Below, in pieces: positions 59,533 through 64,000 of a stretch of DNA of 64,000 nucleotides (position 1 is the stretch's first letter; each line of letters opens with the position of its first letter). The stretch comes from Carnegiea gigantea (lineage: Eukaryota > Streptophyta > Magnoliopsida > Caryophyllales > Cactaceae), in contig JAKOGI010002709.1 in NCBI GenBank assembly GCA_029747015.1, forward strand, positions 27,255 through 91,254, written 5' to 3'. The notes beneath the pieces are model-generated. The model was given only the letters and a program-made list of their open reading frames with translations. It ran no database searches and was not told where the DNA came from. The position numbers were made by a program, and so were the translations under genes.

Positions 59533-59990
59533 CTAAGTCTTGCTTAGAAAGTTTTTTTGTATGGTGTGCATGCTAGCGTGACCTCGTCTACGATGCCACA
59601 ACCAAGTATCATCAAGAGAGGCTTTAAAGCATGACAGTTTATTGGGAGAGATGCTATTCAAGTTAATGACATAGACATTATCTCTTCTAGGACCATATAG
59701 AATAGTATTGTTGTCTTGTGCATTTTGTACTATACAATGAGAGGAGCTGAAGATCACGTTATTACCTTTGTCGCATAGTTGGGATATGCTTAGGAGATTA
59801 AACTTTAGTCCTTCAACAAGATATACATTGTCCAAGGATTTAGAGGGATCTTTACCGATCTCATCAATTCTTATGATCTTACCAACTCCATTGTGACCAA
59901 AGGTGACATTTCCGTGTTTCTTTCTCTTGATTTTGGTAAAGAGTGTTTCATTTCCACTCATATGCCTTGAGCATCCGCTATCAAGATACC
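59533..59990 (-). pseudogene. Protease active site and gag_pre-integrase of element A
   Basis: WYLDSGCSRHMSGN on the minus strand (DSG codons 59982-59974) is the copia protease motif. It runs on in one frame to VYLVEGLKFNLLSISQLCDK, the substrate-binding end of the protease, then WLWHRRRGHASMHTIQ, the HH part of the integrase zinc domain (gag_pre-integrs). The frame ends at a TAA just before the CxxC half. Confidence 0.85.
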
Positions 59991-60213
59991 AAAGTTCATC
60001 ACCGGCTCTTAGGTATACCTCATCTGAGCTTTTATACTTGGTTTCGTGCTCTTAGATATTTTCTTCATTTGCTATGAAACATAGATTTGCTACTTGGTCT
60101 TCTTCATTGTCACTATCGCTAGAATCGCTATCGCTCCATGCAGCTATCATTGCTCTCTTGAATTCTTGCTTGGCCTTCTCCTTCCGTTTTTATGCTTTCT
60201 TTTGCAAGATTGG

Positions 60214-61177
60214 ACAGTCCTTTGCAATATGTGTGGGCAAACCACAACCAAAACAAGGACCCATATTAGATTCAATTTTATTTTTATTAGAAAATTTTTA
60301 TACCTTTTGTGAATTTCTCATTCTTCTTTGATGAAGATCCCTTTTTATAAAACTTTTTATGGTCAAATCTTTTTGACTTGAGCATTTTCTTCAACCCTCT
60401 AGCAATCATTGTCATAGAATCTTCGTCTTCTTCGCTTGACTCGCCTTTCGAGAACATGAGGTCTTCATTTGCAGTTTTGAAGGCTACTCCTTTCTTTGTT
60501 TGAACTACTTCTTCATCTTCTTTGAGATGAATTTCATGAGTCATAAGCTTTCCAAGCAAATCATCCAGAGCCAAGGTCTTGAGGTTCTGAGCCTCTTCGA
60601 TTGTGATGACCTTAGGACCCCATTTGTTCTTAGGAAGACATCGAAGAATCTTCCTGACCATCTCCTCATTTATATAGGACTTGCCGAGGGACTTAAGGTT
60701 GTTGGTTATATCAGTGAAGCGTGTAAACATTTCCTTGATAGACTCATCCGGTTGCATTTTGAATAACTCCTATTAGTGAACGAGCATGTAGATCTTTGTT
60801 TCTTTCACTTGACTCATTCCTTTGTCTGTCACAGCTAGTTTGTCCCAAATTTGCTTAGCTGTTTCACAAGAACAAAAACAGTTATATTCATTGGCATCAA
60901 CACCACAATGTAAAATGTTCATAGCTTTAAAGTTCTTAGAGAGTTTTGCAAAGTCCTCCCATGTATATTGTTCCTCAATTTTTGGCTGACTTTTTCCATC
61001 GACAGTTGTCAATAGAACATATGGTCCCTTAGTTACAATGTTCCATAACTCATAGTCTTCAGTTTTGATAAAGATTTGCATCAAGTTTTTCCAATAAGAG
61101 AAGTTAGTGCCTCTAAATAACGGTGGTCTAGTGGTGGAGTGACCTTAATTGTAATAGCCTTCTCTGGTGGTAGCCAT
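60214..61177 (-). pseudogene. gag of element A
   Basis: Minus strand from ATG 61177 (MATTREGYYN, then a TAA). RPPLFRGTNFSYWKNLMQIF is the standard copia gag start and continues through AKQIWDKLAVTDKGMSQVKE to TAATAG at 60778-60773. It resumes ELFKMQPDESIKEMFTRF, LRCLPKNKWGPKVITIEEA and a Lys/Ser-rich basic region. The zinc knuckle CFGCGLPTHIAKDC (60256-60214) has all CCHC residues. Three or more stops. Length and order are normal for SIRE-like gag. Confidence 0.88.
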
Positions 61178-61220
61178 GAGCGTTTTCCATTTAACGGTAA
61201 GGTCAAAGTACAGTGGGTTA

Positions 61221-61235
61221 GGCTCTGATCCCAAT
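61221..61235 (-). other. Primer binding site of element A
   Basis: ATTGGGATCAGAGCC on the minus strand: the tRNA-Met PBS (TTGGTATCAGAGCC) with one change, next to the LTR end. Confidence 0.8.
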
Positions 61236-62206
61236 TGTTGGCTAGTTAAATCACCCTAGAAGGCGGGGGTGAATAGGATGATGATCAATATCATAAGCTA
61301 ATCGAAATAAAGAACGGAAGGATAAACGTAGACAAGACACAAGAACTTTTTAATGAGTTTAGCCTCAACTAGGCTTAGTCCTCGCCTAGAGTTCTCTAAC
61401 TCTAGGATTAACCCAATCTTATTAGGAAGGATGATTACAACAGTAGAGTATCCTTACTCTAAGTTCTAAGTCACAAGTTAAACCTTTCAACTAGGCTTGA
61501 TAGAGTTAACCCTTCAACTCTATTATCCCACCCAATTACAACTTGAACAATACAATGAAATGTAATAGAGGCAATTGTAATCTCAAAGTATGCAAAAGAG
61601 TCACTTTAGTAAGTGTATGCCAATCAAATGCTTGCTCTTGTGTCCTTCTTCACCTGCTAAACTCTTCCCCTTTTATAGATGTGAGGTGTAGAGAAGGGTG
61701 GTGAAAGATATGGCAAATGACCTTGCACATCTTGTGGACAGCCAATTTCTATGCCTAATTTCAAGGCCTTGAATTGGCATCCCAAGCCCCTAATTTTCTC
61801 TGGTCTTGCTCAAGTAATTCCAATGGCTACCTTCCTTGATTTGGGCTGTATATCTTGGCTGAGAATCAACTGGAACCTTCCATAATTGCAGCATAATCTT
61901 CCAAGATATTTTCATAAGATATTATTCCATTAATAACAAATCTTTAACATGAAAAATATAGCTTCCACAATCTCATAATCAAATTTGAATATTAAACCAT
62001 CTCAAAGATATTGTGACATCTTATATAAAATCAATTAAGTAATATTAATATTTCTATATCCACTTCAAAAATATAGCACATTTAAACAATAATAATCATT
62101 AGGATAATTCAAATATAGCATGATGAATATGTCAATTGATTAATCTCTTTTTGTCTTTCATCAAAACAAATTTGAAAGCTCCATGTGAGCTTTAAGAAAG
62201 CTAACA
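61236..62206 (-). repeat. 5' LTR of element A (971 bp)
   Basis: Partner of 41691-42671; minus-strand TATA (CTATAAAA) at 61678-61671. Followed at 62207-62211 by TSD acaat. Confidence 0.88.
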
Positions 62207-62211
62207 ACAAT

Positions 62212-62539
62212 CCCCAACATTAGATTACACAAAAAGCCAAGCAAACAAGTAATGAATGAATGTAGCGATCTAATATTGATATGATTTCATCATCGACAAA
62301 CAACCATTACACTTATATATGCAACTTTTTGTTCTAATGGAACCCATTTACATACTTACAAATGGTTATCATAAACCAACGTTTGATAGCGCATTCTATT
62401 GATGTTTGACTCTTCTATTACATTATTTTTATGGATATAATGTAAACTAGTGTTACAAAAATCAAACATTATTCCAAAAGAACAGTCATCGATAATCATG
62501 CGTGCTTAAAAATCATTTGAAACCACTAAAAAAAGGCTC
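62212..62539 (+). repeat. Segmental tandem duplication, copy 2 (right part)
   Basis: Continues the sequence interrupted at 41690: ccccaacattagatt... through gacaaacaaccattacactt to aaaaaaaggctc, matching 40158-40485. Confidence 0.85.
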
Positions 62540-62689
62540 CAAAACACGCCAACGTGCTTTTATCTACTCCCAATTTGTCACATAATCTTATACCTACTCT
62601 AACCTGTTAATTGCTAATCCAACCCACTGTATACAACTTAAATCCCTGTAGTTGACTCCAACCCATTAACGGCTCCTACAAAATGCTCA

Positions 62690-63210
62690 AAACGAACATG
62701 ATCTAAACAAGTCAAGCTTTGCATTTTCCTCGTAGAACAATAATAAATCATCAGCAAAACATAGATGAACCAATTGTGTTTTATTACATGGAGGATTAAA
62801 AGAGAATTGAGATGCATTAGTGACAACCTTAGGAGTTCTATTGAGATAATCCATCACTGGGACAAGCAAACAAGGGCTATGGGAGACTCTTATCTAAGTC
62901 CTGTACCACTTTGAAAAAAATTCAAGGATTGTCCTTTAACTGAATTGTCAACCTAGGAGAAATTGTGTCGTAGGCTTTTTCCAAATCTATCTTTGTTATG
63001 CATCTAAGAGAACTTTCCTTGTTATACATTATAACTGTTTGTGGTATGAATTTGGTGAATGACTAATCCTTCTTGTTGCTAAAGATAGCCTACGCTGATT
63101 AAGTTCTGTTGTTCTTCCAATCATCAACATGGCACAAAACACGTTAATGGTGTGTTGAGTCGATGTCGGCCAATAACTGCAATACAATTGTACCCGGGGA
63201 GTTGTTTGGG
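62690..63210 (-). pseudogene. LINE reverse transcriptase fragment
   Basis: Minus-strand pieces in different frames: CITKIDLEKAYDTI (the K-x-D-x-x-K-A-Y-D block of non-LTR RT, about 63000-62960), then LVPVMDYLNRT, and HLCFADDLLLFYEEN with the catalytic FADD (about 62760). These are in the right order for a plant LINE RT. Stops and frame changes abound. The endonuclease and C-terminal parts are not visible, and I see no poly-A tail or TSD. Confidence 0.75.
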
Positions 63211-63214
63211 ACAA

Positions 63215-63654
63215 AGCCCTCCGATACTTAAGTTAGTTCGTGAGATAAGGTTGTGATGGGTATTTGGGGAATGAGTAATAGTTAAGCATTACCTTTTCCT
63301 AACGAGAAAGAGACGCTTATATAGGCCTGAATGCGGTAAATTTAAGTCAGTGAGTAACAAAGGCTTCGTAGGCCATGTGGGTCTTTGCTCCATGGGCCTG
63401 AAAAGCTTCTTTCCTTCGTATGTTTAGTGAGACTGAACCCGCACTTTAGGGAAATGTTATTGTTATAGAAAATTTGTTAAATTAATGATTATTTAACTAT
63501 GACATCTCTAACATTTGCCGCTCTATCTTCATGTATTTGGCGTTATCGGATGCCCAACCAATTTTAACCTTTACTTTCACATTGACCAACATCCTCATCT
63601 AATCATTCAATAATTTTGGATACATAAAACCTCGACAATACTTTTTTGTTTTTC
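63215..63654. other. Spacer, no gene recognised
   Basis: Contains a TATA-like 'gcttatataggcctgaa' (about 63315) followed by a leader-like stretch. It could be a truncated LTR promoter, but no ends or second copy are present. Confidence 0.3.
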
Positions 63655-63690
63655 TCCCTCTCTCTCTCTCTCTCTCCCCCCCCCCTTTTA
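63655..63690. repeat. (CT)n / (C)n microsatellite
   Basis: About nine CT dinucleotides followed by a run of ten C and then T. Confidence 0.95.
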
Positions 63691-63721
63691 ATATGTTGCA
63701 TTAGCCCTTAATTTTTGACTC

Positions 63722-64000
63722 ATCACTGTTACGTGACCTAAAAATTTTTTTGGCGCATCACACATTACGTGACTTAAGTTTATCAACTTGTCACACATGT
63801 CGTGACCTTAAATTTTCGACTTGTCATGCATTACATGATTTTAAATTTTTGATTCGTTAGTGTAAGTGACCTAAGAATTTTTTTGGACTGTCACGCGTTA
63901 CGTGACTTAAGTTTATCAACTCATCACACCTCAGATTTTCGACTTGACACGCGTTACAGGACTTAAATTTTTTTAATGACTTAAATTTATCGACTCATCA
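63722..64000 (+). repeat. Degenerate 31-36-bp tandem repeat, runs off the window
   Basis: The core 'cgttacgtgacttaaa' plus 'tttttcgacttgtca' recurs with cores near 63731, 63767, 63800, 63833, 63864, 63900 and 63956 (spacing mostly 31-36 bp). The units are diverged. The array continues past the end of the window. Confidence 0.75.

Larger units (their letters stand above)
41691..62206 (-). mobile_element. Element A: SIRE-like Ty1/copia, host of element F
   Basis: LTRs at 41691-42671 (3') and 61236-62206 (5'), both TGTTGGCT.. on the + strand. Perfect 5-bp TSD acaat at 41686-41690 and 62207-62211. The empty site is preserved in the paralogous copy at 40151. PBS at 61221-61235. Minus-strand order: gag, zinc knuckle, protease, integrase, RT, RNase H, envelope-like ORF, multiple polypurine tracts. 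Integrase before RT marks Ty1/copia, and the envelope-like ORF after pol marks the SIRE type. The 3' part contains a relic of another copia (B) and a whole gypsy (F). Stops and frameshifts throughout; inactive. Confidence 0.88.

Noticed and set aside
62670..62700. Inverted similarity of 'gctcaaaacgaacatg' to 'gttcgttttgagcatg'-like sequence at 39667 and 41247
   Set aside because: About 16 bp only, without terminal structure or TSD; could be chance or an old shared fragment.

Overview
The window reads as nuclear DNA of a flowering plant. It is an AT-rich intergenic block filled with nested, decayed transposable elements: Ty1/copia of SIRE-like type, Ty3/gypsy of Tat and chromovirus type, a hAT, a LINE, and a non-autonomous LTR element. 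I see no intact host gene, no tRNA or rRNA gene and no CRISPR. The only host-like piece is a broken subtilisin-type protease exon near 3.8-4.06 kb. All annotation rests on reading motifs, terminal repeats and target-site duplications (TSDs) by eye.

Layout. 1-3.8 kb: nothing recognised. 3.79-5.27 kb: subtilase pseudo-exon interrupted by a deleted hAT (4079-5262) with a perfect 8-bp TSD. 8.1-10.7 kb: a 2.6-kb gypsy-type LTR. 11.2-37.4 kb: a minus-strand copia element (here C), LTRs 11159-12740 and 35750-37364. It has gag but no visible pol, and is split by two insertions. The first is a plus-strand, 5.7-kb LARD-like element (here E, 15297-21012) with 665-bp LTRs, TSD catgt, a gag relic and three unrelated tandem-repeat arrays. 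The second is a minus-strand Tat-type gypsy (here D, 22152-35063) with broken gag-PR-RT-RH-IN. D also carries antisense coding sequence, and an Athila-like LTR (here K) sits between two copies of its gag. 37.4-41.7 kb: a 1.47-kb segmental tandem duplication. 41.7-62.2 kb: a SIRE-like copia (here A, 41691-62206, TSD acaat) inserted in the second duplicate; the first duplicate keeps the empty site. A contains a complete chromovirus-type gypsy (here F, 43413-54358, TSD ggttc) and a gag relic of another copia (here B). 62.5-64 kb: the end of the duplicate, a LINE reverse-transcriptase relic and a degenerate short tandem repeat.

What is most unusual. Element D has a plus-strand gene-like unit (24437-27089) opposite to its own coding direction. 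The unit has its own TATA box, a domain like the Pfam 'putative gypsy type transposon' family (Transposase_28), a coiled-coil C-terminus and three candidate introns with GT-AG ends. Arrays of one 58-bp hairpin-forming minisatellite lie on both sides of it. A second short TATA-plus-ORF unit (22917-23269) lies closer to the 3' LTR. Introns on the antisense strand would not be removed from the element's genomic RNA, so such a gene could survive retrotransposition with its introns. Antisense extra ORFs are known in Tat elements; the intron, promoter and flanking-minisatellite arrangement is what deserves checking.

Order of events read from the nesting: segmental duplication, then A, then F. In the other nest C came first, then D and E. 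The two LTRs of E differ at about 38 of 665 sites by eye, nearly all transitions, as expected of methylated silent DNA.
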